In this document: positions 16,016 to 24,640 of the stretch, in pieces | How the letters are laid out: each line of letters starts with the position of its first letter | Numbering within the stretch: position 1 is the stretch's first letter | NCBI RefSeq assembly: GCF_020166335.1 | Contig: NZ_JAIUJR010000002.1 | Span: forward strand, 124,001 to 188,000 | Direction of reading: 5' to 3' | From: Winogradskyella alexanderae | GTDB taxonomy: Bacteria; Bacteroidota; Bacteroidia; Flavobacteriales; Flavobacteriaceae | DNA: 64,000 nt | Notes under the pieces: generated by a model | Told to the model about the DNA's origin: nothing | Databases searched by the model: none | The model's input: the letters and a program-made list of their open reading frames with translations, nothing else | Made by a program: the position numbers and the translations under genes

Positions 16016-18241
16016 TCATTCCTTCACAGAATTCCAAATAGGTAAAGAAATACTACTATTGCCTGTAAAGATTATTTTTAGAGGAATTTCGGCATCTTTA
16101 ATGCTTTCGCTGTTTACATCTCTACCTGTGCCGTAATTTATTTGAGCATTGTTGTTTTTATTCACGTTAACAACTACAACTATTCTACTACCTTTTACTA
16201 TCTTTTTACTGATTAGTTTCGAATTGTTAAAAGACACTTTCGCCTTTTCATTCGGTATAAGTAAATTTCTATATTCTCTGTCTTTAGCAAAGCTAGCTCT
16301 ACCAATGTAATAGCTTAAATGAAAGTATTTGTTTTCTGGTGTTAATTGATAAACTATAACAGAATAGTCCACATCTTTTTTATTGATTGAAAACTCAAGA
16401 TTCCCTGTAAAAGAACCATTGATAATGACATCTTCTTTTAGGGCTTCAGATTTAAAAATTAAACCATCGTTTAAGTTGATGTTGTCTTTTTCTAAAGGCC
16501 ATGGATAATAATCTGTATTAGTCATACTTTCTCTGTCTTTAAAGTCAACAATCATATTGACTTTAGAAGGATTCGCTTCCGACATTAACTCAAAAAAATC
16601 ATCTGTTTTTGTGGCGTTTAAATAATAAGTTAAAGTATCATTTGTCATGGCACTTAAACTCGGTTTATGCATCCAAGTATCTGTATCCATCACTTGAAAA
16701 TTCACTTTATCTTTTAAAATACTGGGTTTTTCTTTTCCGTTTAAAACATAATCAAACCATTGGAAAATAATATCTTCCTCAATATTGATTAATGCGGATT
16801 TGTCTAATTTGTAATTCCTTAAACTTTCTTGTGGCTTCGATTGTGCTGTCCAATGATCATAAGGGCCAATTAATAAATAATGATTCGGGTTTTTTGCGTA
16901 TTTATGATGTTGATTATAGTAGTAAATCGCACCTCTTTGTGAGTCATCATAATAACCCGTAATCGTTAAAATTGGAATATCAATCTTAGCGAACTCCTCC
17001 TTATATGGAATCATCTTTTTCCAATAATCATCATAACTTGGATGCTGCATATAGGTGTTCCATAATTTGTTTACTTGACCATCTAAACTATCTAATTTGT
17101 TATATGCAACTCCGGTTTTGTACCATGTGTTTTTTAAGGTATTCCAACGATTAAAATCATTTGAAGCTTCAAAGTCTAAAAACTTGTTGTTGGTGACATA
17201 AAAATTCCAAGAGTATGAATAATTGTGCAGTACATTATTTTCCATCGGATAATCAATTCCAGGCGCAATGGCTACCATCGGAACAATTGTTTTTAATGCA
17301 GGATGCACTTTGTGTTTCATAGAAGCCCATTGCGTAAAACCGTTGTAACTACCACCAAACATGGCTACTTTTTGATTAGACCATGATTGTTTACAAATCC
17401 AATCAATGACCTCATAAACATCTGTATGTTCATATTCAAGAGGCTTTATATCGCTTTTACTCAATCTTTTCCCTCTTGTATTAGCAATGACTCCAACATA
17501 GCCTTTAGATGCTGCTAACATTGCGGAAGCTACATTTGTACCTGTATAGATAGAAGACACTAATATTGCAGATTTTTTAGTAGTTGAACTTTCTTTTCGC
17601 TGAACTAATACCACTGAAACTTCAGCACCATCTTTCATAGGTATTACAATACTATCATTTACAACATACCTGCGTTTATGGTCTTGCTTTATTTCCTCAA
17701 AATAAATACCTCCGGTAGATGAAAACACAGTACTTAAAAAGTATTTTTTTACTAAATCTTTAGCTATTTCCTGTGTTATTTTTCCTGATTTAATATTACT
17801 GTACGTATTGTTGAAATCACTAACATAATAATCTGTAGGATCTCTTAATATCAACGCTTTATCTAAATTAATAACTTGTATATCATCAGATTTTTTTACG
17901 TATTTGCTGTAAGAGTTTTTAAACGCATTTTTAAAGTTCGTAGAAAGCTTTGCTTCTGCATAATGCAAGTATACATCTAAATACTGCCTTTGATCTATTG
18001 GTATTTCCGCTACGCTTTTTTTTATTGAAGTTAAGGCGTCTTTATATTCACCTCTTATTAACTGGAACTTAAATTGGTCTAATGTTGATAAATTTTGAGT
18101 GTCACATTGTGTTGCCAATTGCTGCATTTGATTTGCAAGTGCTACTGAATCTGATAGTTCCGCCTTTTGAAATGGTAATTCTTGTGCAAAAGAAGTAACG
18201 CTAATTGTGAATAAAAGTAGTATCAGGAATGATTTTTTCAT
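16016..18241 (-). CDS. Exported CocE/NonD (S15) family hydrolase
   Basis: 741 aa. A Sec signal (1-19) is followed by an N-terminal helical region of about 160 residues, an alpha/beta-hydrolase core and a C-terminal jelly-roll domain, the layout of X-Pro dipeptidyl-peptidase/cocaine esterase/alpha-amino acid ester hydrolases. The nucleophile is in GGSYNG (Ser298), the acid in TGYYDDSQRG and the His in GPYDHWTAQ. Likely a periplasmic ester or peptide hydrolase. Its TGA overlaps an ATG of the acetyltransferase frame. It follows the lipoprotein gene at 18275-18895 by 33 nt. Confidence 0.88.
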   Translation of the reverse strand: MKKSFLILLLFTISVTSFAQELPFQKAELSDSVALANQMQQLATQCDTQNLSTLDQFKFQLIRGEYKDALTSIKKSVAEIPIDQRQYLDVYLHYAEAKLSTNFKNAFKNSYSKYVKKSDDIQVINLDKALILRDPTDYYVSDFNNTYSNIKSGKITQEIAKDLVKKYFLSTVFSSTGGIYFEEIKQDHKRRYVVNDSIVIPMKDGAEVSVVLVQRKESSTTKKSAILVSSIYTGTNVASAMLAASKGYVGVIANTRGKRLSKSDIKPLEYEHTDVYEVIDWICKQSWSNQKVAMFGGSYNGFTQWASMKHKVHPALKTIVPMVAIAPGIDYPMENNVLHNYSYSWNFYVTNNKFLDFEASNDFNRWNTLKNTWYKTGVAYNKLDSLDGQVNKLWNTYMQHPSYDDYWKKMIPYKEEFAKIDIPILTITGYYDDSQRGAIYYYNQHHKYAKNPNHYLLIGPYDHWTAQSKPQESLRNYKLDKSALINIEEDIIFQWFDYVLNGKEKPSILKDKVNFQVMDTDTWMHKPSLSAMTNDTLTYYLNATKTDDFFELMSEANPSKVNMIVDFKDRESMTNTDYYPWPLEKDNINLNDGLIFKSEALKEDVIINGSFTGNLEFSINKKDVDYSVIVYQLTPENKYFHLSYYIGRASFAKDREYRNLLIPNEKAKVSFNNSKLISKKIVKGSRIVVVVNVNKNNNAQINYGTGRDVNSESIKDAEIPLKIIFTGNSSISLPIWNSVKE

Positions 18242-18274
18242 TGTTTTGCGATTAAAAGCTGATAGTATCTTTTA

Positions 18275-18895
18275 CTATTTCTCATTTGGGTTTATATACT
18301 TGATTAACTCTTCATTGTACAAAAAACCGTCTTGAGTTTGCGTCATTTTAATAAAGTTTTTAATCTCTGGTGCATACAACCAAACTTCATCAGTTTGTGC
18401 ATTGTATCCTCTGGAATTTGAAACAGTTCCCTTGTATTCAATTGTGTACGCCATAAATGTTCCTGCGTCTACAGTTTCTTGTTTATAAGATACTACTTTT
18501 GCATCTTGACTTTGAGTTCCTGTAGTACCATCTTGACTGGTCCAGTTTTTTTCATATTTCCATGTCTCACCAACTTTTAAAGGCCACTTGTATTTTGGTG
18601 TTTTGTTTTCTTCTGGCTTTGTAATGTCTGCTAGTGGAATTGTATCTTTTCCGATTGTCATACCTAATACGCCATTTTTACTAACAATTTCTCGTGTGTC
18701 TTCTCCTTCTGAACGTACTTCGCCTTCAGTGGTTACACCTTTATATTTCCAAGTCCATTGTTCTCCAACTTTATAATCGGCTAAGGTTGGTTGTTCTGCT
18801 AATGAAACAGTGTTTTCATTACAAGATATCAACAATGAAATTAGCACTAGATTCACGATTTTTACCATTCCGAATGCCACTCTTAAATACTTCAT
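18275..18895 (-). CDS. Lipoprotein of unknown function
   Basis: 206 aa. The signal ends in lipobox LISC (Cys25 from the chosen start; a second start at 18868 gives a shorter signal). The body contains two related YKVGEQWTWKYKG / LKVGETWKYEKNW segments, an internal duplication of a beta-rich unit, and ends with DEVWLYAPEIKNFIK. No enzyme motif is visible. It lies just downstream of a candidate LytTR site (18953-18992) and of the LytR-type regulator gene, and probably shares a transcript with the S15 hydrolase. Confidence 0.7.
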   Translation of the reverse strand: MKYLRVAFGMVKIVNLVLISLLISCNENTVSLAEQPTLADYKVGEQWTWKYKGVTTEGEVRSEGEDTREIVSKNGVLGMTIGKDTIPLADITKPEENKTPKYKWPLKVGETWKYEKNWTSQDGTTGTQSQDAKVVSYKQETVDAGTFMAYTIEYKGTVSNSRGYNAQTDEVWLYAPEIKNFIKMTQTQDGFLYNEELIKYINPNEK

Positions 18896-18952
18896 AATAA
18901 GACTTTTAAATTAATTATAGAACAAAATAAAGGCATCTGTTTCTATCAAAAA

Positions 18953-18992
18953 AGGAAAAGTACATGAGCGTAAATAAAAGTCAATGAACGTT
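18953..18992 (-). promoter_or_regulatory. Candidate LytTR binding region
   Basis: On the minus strand, AACGTTCAT (18984-18992) fits the LytTR consensus [TA][AC][CA]GTTN[AG][TG], and a second near-match, TACGCTCAT (18964-18972), follows 20 bp on as a direct repeat. The latter is embedded in an AGGAAAAGTACA.GA.CGT element (plus strand 18953-18976) that recurs at 20854-20878 ahead of the histidine kinase gene. It sits 60-100 bp upstream of the lipoprotein gene. Confidence 0.5.
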
Positions 18993-19015
18993 AGAAAACT
19001 TAGCGATTTTCTCCG

Positions 19016-19738
19016 TTATAAACTATTCCAGTTTTTGAACTTAACGGATTGCCTACTAGATACTTCTACTTTTTCACCAGTAGTTAATATAATTTGTAAT
19101 TTATTATTGAAGTAGGGATGAATCTCTTTGATGTAGTGTATGTTAATCATTTGACTTCGATTAACTCTAAAAAAGACTTTAGGGTCTAATTTCTTTGCTA
19201 ATAAGTTTAAAGAACGCTTAATCATGGCTTTATCTGAACCAAAATACAGCCGTGCATAATTTTCTAACGATTCAATAAAATGAATCTGTGTGAGCGGAAT
19301 AAAATGACATTTTTCACCATCTTTTATAAATATCTTTTGATGCATTGGTAAGGTGGTAGGTTCTAATTTCACCCTATTGGACAGTTCTTCCTTCACCTTT
19401 TCAATAGTTTTAGAAAAACGCTCTTCTCTTAAAGGCTTTACTAAATAGTCTAAAGCATTCATCTCAAACGCTTTTACAGCATATTGATCATAGGCCGTTG
19501 TAAAAACAACGTCAGGTACATTGGTTAACTCTTCCAATAAGTCAAAACCAGATTTACCTGGCATGTGAATATCTAAAAACAATAAGTCTGGTTGTAAGTC
19601 TTCAATGAGAGTTATGGCCTCATCCACATGACTTGCTTCACCAATAATTTCAAACTCTTGATGTTTTTCTAATGCACGTTTTACTTCTTCTCTCGCTAAA
19701 CGCTCGTCATCAATGATTATGGTTTTAAATCTTTTCAT
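19016..19738 (-). CDS. LytTR-family response regulator
   Basis: 240 aa. An N-terminal receiver domain has the acidic pair IDDE (10-12), phospho-acceptor Asp56 in LLFLDIHMPG and Lys101 in LVKPL. A C-terminal LytTR DNA-binding domain (about 135-238) starts KIFIKDGEKCHFIPL and includes FIESLENYARLYF and FRVNRSQMINIHYI. It is the partner of the LytS-type kinase encoded directly upstream; the two genes overlap by 14 nt. Targets are probably nearby, judging from the candidate sites at 18.95 and 20.86 kb. Confidence 0.93.
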   Translation of the reverse strand: MKRFKTIIIDDERLAREEVKRALEKHQEFEIIGEASHVDEAITLIEDLQPDLLFLDIHMPGKSGFDLLEELTNVPDVVFTTAYDQYAVKAFEMNALDYLVKPLREERFSKTIEKVKEELSNRVKLEPTTLPMHQKIFIKDGEKCHFIPLTQIHFIESLENYARLYFGSDKAMIKRSLNLLAKKLDPKVFFRVNRSQMINIHYIKEIHPYFNNKLQIILTTGEKVEVSSRQSVKFKNWNSL

Positions 19739-20816
19739 CGTTTATATGCATTGGAATTGCTATTTCTGCAACTACACAGTCATTTTCTTTCGCTATTAAA
19801 TTAAAACTGGCCTTACCTTTATATTGGATTTCTAGACGTTTATTTAAGTTTTTTATACCTAATCCAATACTTTTATTTTTGTTAATTACTCCAGGATTCT
19901 CAACCGTAATATGAATATTCGCATCCTGTTTATTAATTTTCAAGAAAACAACACCTCCGCCAACTTTTAGGTCAATGCCATGTTTAATGGCATTTTCAAC
20001 TAACAACTGAATACTTAACGTGGGAATCTTATAATTAATAAGCTCATTGTCAATATTAGTTTTTAGTTGCAGTCGTTCTTCAAAACGCATTTTTTCTAAC
20101 TCAATATAATCATAAACTAGAGCCAGCTCGTTTTTAATAGATATTAAATGGTTATCTTTTTCGTATAACGATGACCGCAATAAATCTGATAATAAATCAA
20201 TTGCTCTTCTTGCAACGTTAGGATTTTCGATTACCAACGATTTAATTGAGTTTAAGGAATTGAATAAGAAATGTGGATTTAATTGAGCTGATAAATTATC
20301 TAATTGAGCTTGTTTTGCTATTAAAGATAATTGAGCATTTTCTTTAGCGGTAACAACTTCCTTCTGATAATAATGATACAAGTGATATGCCAAAACCCAA
20401 ATAGACATTAATCGAAGTCCTGTAAGTAATATTGGATCCCAATAAATAATTGCCTGTAATAAATTTTTATTCTCGCCTGCTATGAAAGTCCAGTATGCAT
20501 ACCATTTCAAATTATTCAATAACACATATAAAACAGCTAATAAAAGTATGGTAGGCACTAAACGGATTAGTAATTTTTTTATAGGTAAACTACTCCATTT
20601 TGCTTTTAAGGCAAATCGTCTGTAAATGTGTGTTAAAAATATTCCTATGGAAATATCTAATACATAATTTAACAGTGTATAAAAAATACCATAATTATCT
20701 CTTGTGTATACTGTATATGCCCAATAAATAGAAACAATACTCCAACCTATTAATTGACATTTCCAATAAAGAGATAGTCTTGTATTACTATTATTTGTTT
20801 TTTTATTGATATCCAT
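19725..20816 (-). CDS. LytS-type sensor histidine kinase
   Basis: 363 aa from the chosen start. Four transmembrane helices (about residues 20-155), a short coiled-coil, then a His_kinase (PF06580) domain with LNPHFLFNSLNSIK (phospho-His) and an ATPase domain with LLVENAIKHGI (N box) and IGLGIKNLNKRLE (G box). It senses an unknown membrane or periplasmic signal and phosphorylates the LytTR regulator. An ATG at 20834 would add six residues (MLLCLG); the later one is preferred because the repeated regulatory element lies very close upstream. Confidence 0.9.
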   Translation of the reverse strand: MDINKKTNNSNTRLSLYWKCQLIGWSIVSIYWAYTVYTRDNYGIFYTLLNYVLDISIGIFLTHIYRRFALKAKWSSLPIKKLLIRLVPTILLLAVLYVLLNNLKWYAYWTFIAGENKNLLQAIIYWDPILLTGLRLMSIWVLAYHLYHYYQKEVVTAKENAQLSLIAKQAQLDNLSAQLNPHFLFNSLNSIKSLVIENPNVARRAIDLLSDLLRSSLYEKDNHLISIKNELALVYDYIELEKMRFEERLQLKTNIDNELINYKIPTLSIQLLVENAIKHGIDLKVGGGVVFLKINKQDANIHITVENPGVINKNKSIGLGIKNLNKRLEIQYKGKASFNLIAKENDCVVAEIAIPMHINDEKI

Positions 20817-20853
20817 TCCTAAACAAAGCAACAAAATACTTTTAAATAGTGAA

Positions 20854-20880
20854 AGGAAAAGTACAGGAACGTCAAATATG
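20854..20880 (-). promoter_or_regulatory. Repeated regulatory element ahead of the kinase gene
   Basis: AGGAAAAGTACA-GGAACGT-CAAATA (plus strand 20854-20878) is nearly the same as the element at 18953-18976. CATATTTG on the minus strand (20873-20880) is a one-mismatch -7 box within it. The shared core suggests control of both the kinase operon and the lipoprotein gene by one factor, possibly the LytTR regulator. Confidence 0.45.
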
Positions 20881-20923
20881 AGGTTTAAATGCTATTATAG
20901 AAATAGCATACTACGTTTAAATC

Positions 20924-20945
20924 ATTCTAATTATAAAATCAGAAC
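20924..20945 (-). promoter_or_regulatory. Operator copy f, at the end of the AraC-type gene
   Basis: Imperfect repeat ATTCT-N12-AGAAC, one mismatch from the other copies. It touches the stop codon of the AraC-type gene and precedes the histidine kinase gene. No -7 box lies 21 bp away; the nearest match (CATATTTG, 20873-20880) is 43 bp away, roughly two helical turns further. Confidence 0.6.
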
Positions 20946-22732
20946 TAACTGTTGTTTTTTAAGTAAGAATTAGGTGTGGTACCTTCCATTTTTTTAAAGA
21001 AAGTGTTAAACACTGTTTTAGAGTTAAAACCACTGTCGTATGCCACAGCCATAATTGTCAAACTTTTGTTTTCTTCGAGAAGAATACGTTGTTTAAATTC
21101 ATTTAGCCTAAAAGTATTAACATATTCAGAGAAGTTCTTATCGAAGCCTTGGTTTAATAATTGAGAAACATAATTAGCTGGCAATTCTAAATAAGACGCC
21201 AAATCTTTTAATGATAGGTCTGGGTTTAAGTAAAGTTTATAGTCTATCATAATTTGTTCTAGTTCTTTGCTATACTTCTTAATTTCATCACTATCTAGCA
21301 ATGCCTGCTTGTACTTTTTTTTCTGTTCGTAATTTACATTATCAGGAATTGCTTTAAGCATGATGTCTTTAAACCTTTTGTGATGTTTTACAGGCTTAAG
21401 AATTGGTGATGGATTTAATAGCAAAACTAATGGTAAACGGTTATTATATGCTTGCTCTACTAAATCAATTACCTTTTCATTATTACCTAATAAGGCATTA
21501 ACTAATATCATAAATGTAAATGCCTTATCTACAAGTGCCGTTGTTAAATAGGATTCTAATTCCTTTAATCCCTGATTGCACTTTTCAGTATCATTGAGTT
21601 TTGCATAACACATGGTTTCTCCTCCCAATTTGGTGAGGTCTTTCACAGAAATGCCTTCAAGGGAACCAAAATATTTCAAAGCTTCATTTGGTTTGCCTGA
21701 CATTAATAAACAAATACCAATATAAATTGGTGGAAAGGGTAATTTTGGATCTAGCTCCAATGCCTTTTTAAAGAAAGGTATTGCAGTAGTGTATTCTTCT
21801 TTCAAATAGTATAAAAAACCATTATAATGATGATTTATGGCAGCATAAGGATCTAACTGCAACGCTTTGTCAAGATAATTACTTGCCGCATCTAATTTCC
21901 CTTCCACTGTCAAGAAATTAGAAATGGTTAAATATATGTCGTCTGCTTGCTGTAACTCTAATGCCTTATGTGCATGTTCGTAAGCCTTTTTAAGGTCCCA
22001 GTTTTGCCAGCACTCTATCCAAGCTAAATTCAATTGAGATCTTGATGAGTTTGGATCCAACTCTATTGCCTTCGATAAATAAGGTTGTGCTTTCTGGTAA
22101 GCCTCGAATGCAGGTAAAAGCCCCATAGTTCCCATATTCATGTAGGCAAGGTTAATATCTAGATAGGGACTTGCAAAGTTGGGTGATTTATGTATGACTT
22201 TTTTTAAGATGTCGATACCCTTTGTAGAGTTTTTATAATCTAACTTCATGATGTAATACCTCCCTTTGAGGTATTCTCTGTAAATAGCTACTGGAACATC
22301 AATGGGTGCTACTAACTTATCTTCTATTTCAAGATGACCAATGTGTTCACGTAGTTTTTCAGCAATAAACAGACTAATTTCATCTTGAATTTCAAAAATG
22401 TTTTCTGGGATCCTATCAAATGTTTCGGACCAGAAATGAAAATCATCTACAGTATCAATCATTTGCACTGTAATACGCATTTTCTTCTTGGAAGTTCTTA
22501 CGCTACCTTCTATAAAGGTAGCCACATTTAATTTTTCTCTTATTTCTTGAGCAGTTACTGTTTTGTTTTTAAAGTAAAATGAAGATGTACGAGAAGTAAC
22601 AGAAAGTTGTTTGATTTTTGCTAATGCATTAATGATTTCTTCTGTTAATCCATCGCAGAAATATTCGTTTTCAATATTGTTACTCATATTGACGAAAGGC
22701 AGTACTGCTATGGATTTATTTAGAATGGACAA
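20945..22732 (-). CDS. Hybrid regulator: TolB-N-like domain, TPRs, AraC HTH
   Basis: 595 aa, no transmembrane segment, so cytoplasmic. Residues about 7-130 match the TolB amino-terminal-like domain found next to TPRs in adenylate cyclase- and CadC-like regulators (SIAVLPFVNMS, EYFCDGLTEEI, FIEGSVR). Residues about 150-440 contain tetratricopeptide repeats, and the last 100 residues an AraC-type double helix-turn-helix ending AVAYDSGF..KTVFNTFFKK. Likely a transcription factor responding to a ligand or partner through the TPRs. A decayed copy of its HTH lies at 12236-12372. It is the best candidate for binding the GTTCT/AGAAC operators, by proximity only. Confidence 0.88.
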   Translation of the reverse strand: MSILNKSIAVLPFVNMSNNIENEYFCDGLTEEIINALAKIKQLSVTSRTSSFYFKNKTVTAQEIREKLNVATFIEGSVRTSKKKMRITVQMIDTVDDFHFWSETFDRIPENIFEIQDEISLFIAEKLREHIGHLEIEDKLVAPIDVPVAIYREYLKGRYYIMKLDYKNSTKGIDILKKVIHKSPNFASPYLDINLAYMNMGTMGLLPAFEAYQKAQPYLSKAIELDPNSSRSQLNLAWIECWQNWDLKKAYEHAHKALELQQADDIYLTISNFLTVEGKLDAASNYLDKALQLDPYAAINHHYNGFLYYLKEEYTTAIPFFKKALELDPKLPFPPIYIGICLLMSGKPNEALKYFGSLEGISVKDLTKLGGETMCYAKLNDTEKCNQGLKELESYLTTALVDKAFTFMILVNALLGNNEKVIDLVEQAYNNRLPLVLLLNPSPILKPVKHHKRFKDIMLKAIPDNVNYEQKKKYKQALLDSDEIKKYSKELEQIMIDYKLYLNPDLSLKDLASYLELPANYVSQLLNQGFDKNFSEYVNTFRLNEFKQRILLEENKSLTIMAVAYDSGFNSKTVFNTFFKKMEGTTPNSYLKNNS

Positions 22733-22754
22733 TAAAGTAAAATCAAGTATTTCA

Positions 22755-22762
22755 CAAATATA
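22755..22762 (-). promoter_or_regulatory. -7 promoter element of the AraC-type regulator gene
   Basis: TATATTTG on the minus strand, a perfect TAnnTTTG, 23 nt upstream of the ATG at 22732. No clear GTTCT/AGAAC repeat is present 21 bp upstream, so the regulator does not obviously control its own gene through that site. Confidence 0.55.
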
Positions 22763-22836
22763 GTAAAACCTTAAACTTAGTTAAGTTCGGATACCTAAAG
22801 TACTCCTTCCCTATTTATAGGCGTTTTAAGAAAAAT

Positions 22837-22853
22837 GGTACAGATATGGGACA
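22837..22853 (+). repeat. Left attachment-like repeat of the island
   Basis: GGTACAGATATGGGACAA. It matches GGTACAAATACGGGACAA at 31499-31516 at all but two positions, in the same orientation. It lies between the chromosomal AraC-type gene and the last island gene, as expected for one att site. The two mismatches suggest an old insertion or a divergent chromosomal target. Confidence 0.55.
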
Positions 22854-22887
22854 ATTATTTAATACCATACCTTTAAGACTCACTTAA

Positions 22888-23955
22888 TTAAATTTTATCC
22901 TGAATTTTTGATTTAATACCATTTAATTGGGTTATCATTTGATTATCTTGAATAAAATAATTATTGAATTGTTTTTCAATATCCTCTGCATATTGAACAC
23001 TGTATATCTCCACTTCCCATATTTTTTTTCTTATAGTTGAAGCCAATTCAATGATATTACGACTACCTAAATCGTCATATCCTGAATCCCTTCTTATATC
23101 CATGGCAGCCCGAATAAATGGAAATAATAGCTTATCGGAAATATACCTAAAATCAGGTACTTCTCCAGCATCTTGGACCTCTTGTAAATAAGCGTAATGT
23201 GTGGGAGTATATTGATTAATTAAATTTGACCAAGGCTTTGTTAAATAGTCTTCTACTCCATATTTGATTCTGTAATCGTCAACTAATCTGGAATTAGCAT
23301 TTAATAACTCCATCATATCAGCTGCTATTTGTTTTTGTTTAGCAACTTTATCTTCAATATGAAATGTGTATTTTTTCTTTAAATCTTTAAATGCCTCATT
23401 ATAAAAATCTGATATTTCATATAGGTTAACAAATTGCTTTTGCCAATCTTCTTCATCCTCTTTAAAAAATGCTTGAAACGCTTTAAAATTGGACAGAATA
23501 TCCATTTCTATTACTCTTTCAAAATTCTTATTTGTATTAAAATACATAGTATTCATTTTTGAAGGATATTCCTTTTCTGCTTTGAAAAATGATTCCATCC
23601 TTTCTCCATGTCTTAGGATATCTTTTTCTAATGTTTTCAAATAATTGGTTAGCAATAAAAGACGGTCTTTTAAATCTTGAAGTTTATCTTTTGCAGCATC
23701 TTGTTTTTCGACCATTATTTGCTCTCTCTGCTCATAAACTTGATAAAGCACAAAAAGAATCGAAAGAAATGCTAATATACCTCCAATTAATGAACCATAA
23801 GCAGATATTATATGATCTCGCGAGTTAAAATCTACATCAAAAAACTTCCAATCTTCAGTTTCATATATGGCTTGGAACGTAAGAAAAACTATTAATGAAA
23901 TCGTTATCCAAAATACCCACTTAATTACTTTCTTATAACGTGTTAAAGACTTCAC
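22888..23955 (-). CDS. Membrane/coiled-coil protein, putative AbiC-like defence gene
   Basis: 355 aa. Two transmembrane helices (about 12-32 and 48-72; the second within SAYGSLIGGILAFLSILFVLYQV) are followed by QREQ and a long coiled-coil, then a helical cytoplasmic domain. The arrangement and the YGSLIGGILAFLS...YEQREQ segment resemble putative phage abortive-infection proteins of the putAbiC type, but this is by eye only. It is the last gene of the cassette that starts with the type IIG enzyme, 5 nt after a 37-aa peptide gene. A membrane effector role is inferred from family resemblance and context. Confidence 0.6.
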   Translation of the reverse strand: MKSLTRYKKVIKWVFWITISLIVFLTFQAIYETEDWKFFDVDFNSRDHIISAYGSLIGGILAFLSILFVLYQVYEQREQIMVEKQDAAKDKLQDLKDRLLLLTNYLKTLEKDILRHGERMESFFKAEKEYPSKMNTMYFNTNKNFERVIEMDILSNFKAFQAFFKEDEEDWQKQFVNLYEISDFYNEAFKDLKKKYTFHIEDKVAKQKQIAADMMELLNANSRLVDDYRIKYGVEDYLTKPWSNLINQYTPTHYAYLQEVQDAGEVPDFRYISDKLLFPFIRAAMDIRRDSGYDDLGSRNIIELASTIRKKIWEVEIYSVQYAEDIEKQFNNYFIQDNQMITQLNGIKSKIQDKI

Positions 23956-23960
23956 AAGAG

Positions 23961-24074
23961 TTATTTTTTTGTTGTGTTATCTTTTGGTTTTAGAGAATTA
24001 GACGGTTTAGAAGTAGTTCTTCCTAAATCAATTTTCACTGTTTTGGTTTTGCTTGAATTGTTTTGATTTGCCAT
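23961..24074 (-). CDS. Small basic peptide gene B
   Basis: 37 codons: MANQNN start, then Ser/Thr/Lys-rich sequence with no hydrophobic segment. The start is shared in kind with the adjacent peptide (MA.QNN), and a similar GRTT.KP core appears in both, so the two are probably diverged duplicates. It sits between the peptide A gene (7-nt gap) and the 355-aa membrane protein gene (5-nt gap), in the same direction. Such tight packing supports translation. Function unknown. Confidence 0.55.
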   Translation of the reverse strand: MANQNNSSKTKTVKIDLGRTTSKPSNSLKPKDNTTKK

Positions 24075-24081
24075 TATTCTA

Positions 24082-24207
24082 TTATTTAGAAGGTGATTGT
24101 TTTGGTCTTACTGGTGGTTTTGGGGTTGTACGACCTTTATTACCACCGTGCCCACGTTCAGATGGATTTTGACTTGGTTTCGGTCTTGGATTGTTTTGTT
24201 TAGCCAT
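24082..24207 (-). CDS. Small basic peptide gene A
   Basis: 41 codons, rich in Pro, Lys, Arg and Asn, predicted disordered and strongly positively charged (GHGGNKGRTTPKPP core). Its ATG overlaps the stop of the 143-aa membrane protein gene by one base (TAATG), a typical coupling signal, which is the main reason to call it real. It could be an RNA- or membrane-associated peptide; no family is recognised. It shares the MA.QNN start and GRTT.KP core with peptide B. Confidence 0.6.
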   Translation of the reverse strand: MAKQNNPRPKPSQNPSERGHGGNKGRTTPKPPVRPKQSPSK

Positions 24208-24638
24208 TATTGATATGCGTTAACGATTGTATAAATTAATATTGAAATGATACCTAAACCTAAAAGGATTATGGATGATAAATTTAATCTAGATATGATT
24301 CTATTTCTTTTGTCAATTCTGCATATTAACTTGGTATACCCTATTTCATCATCAATATCTTGAATTGTTTGTTCATTGTATTTACTTGACAAAAAATGAG
24401 ATAGTAAGTTTATAAATAGTGTAAATGCCAATAACGCCCAGCCTAATGCTATTACCCAAATAACAATAGACTCTCTTAAAGGACTTATTTTATCAATAAA
24501 CGTGATTGTTAATCCAAGTGCACCTGATGCAATAAAAGTTATATACTTTTCAAAGTCATCGTCACTTTTTCTTTTTTCCTCCAATACCGATTTACGATAT
24601 TCTTTCCACTCTTCTATTTCCTTTTTTGACTTTCCCAT
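24207..24638 (-). CDS. Small helical membrane protein of the RM cassette
   Basis: 143 aa. A charged N-terminal helix of about 30 residues precedes transmembrane segments at about 31-49, 58-80 and 118-140; FEKYITFIASGALGLTITFID is the first. This outline, with FDK/FEKxIxxxSxGALGLxxTFI, is shared by many uncharacterised proteins from accessory regions, and resembles membrane effectors of the SLATT/S-4TM type in layout only. The gene starts 2 nt after the type IIG enzyme gene and overlaps the peptide A gene by one base, so it is very probably co-transcribed and co-selected. Confidence 0.65.
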   Translation of the reverse strand: MGKSKKEIEEWKEYRKSVLEEKRKSDDDFEKYITFIASGALGLTITFIDKISPLRESIVIWVIALGWALLAFTLFINLLSHFLSSKYNEQTIQDIDDEIGYTKLICRIDKRNRIISRLNLSSIILLGLGIISILIYTIVNAYQ

Positions 24639-24640
24639 AT

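Noticed and set aside
22784-22805. Possible seventh operator upstream of the AraC-type gene
   Set aside because: Only a GTTC half-site at roughly the right distance; the second arm does not match AGAAC.
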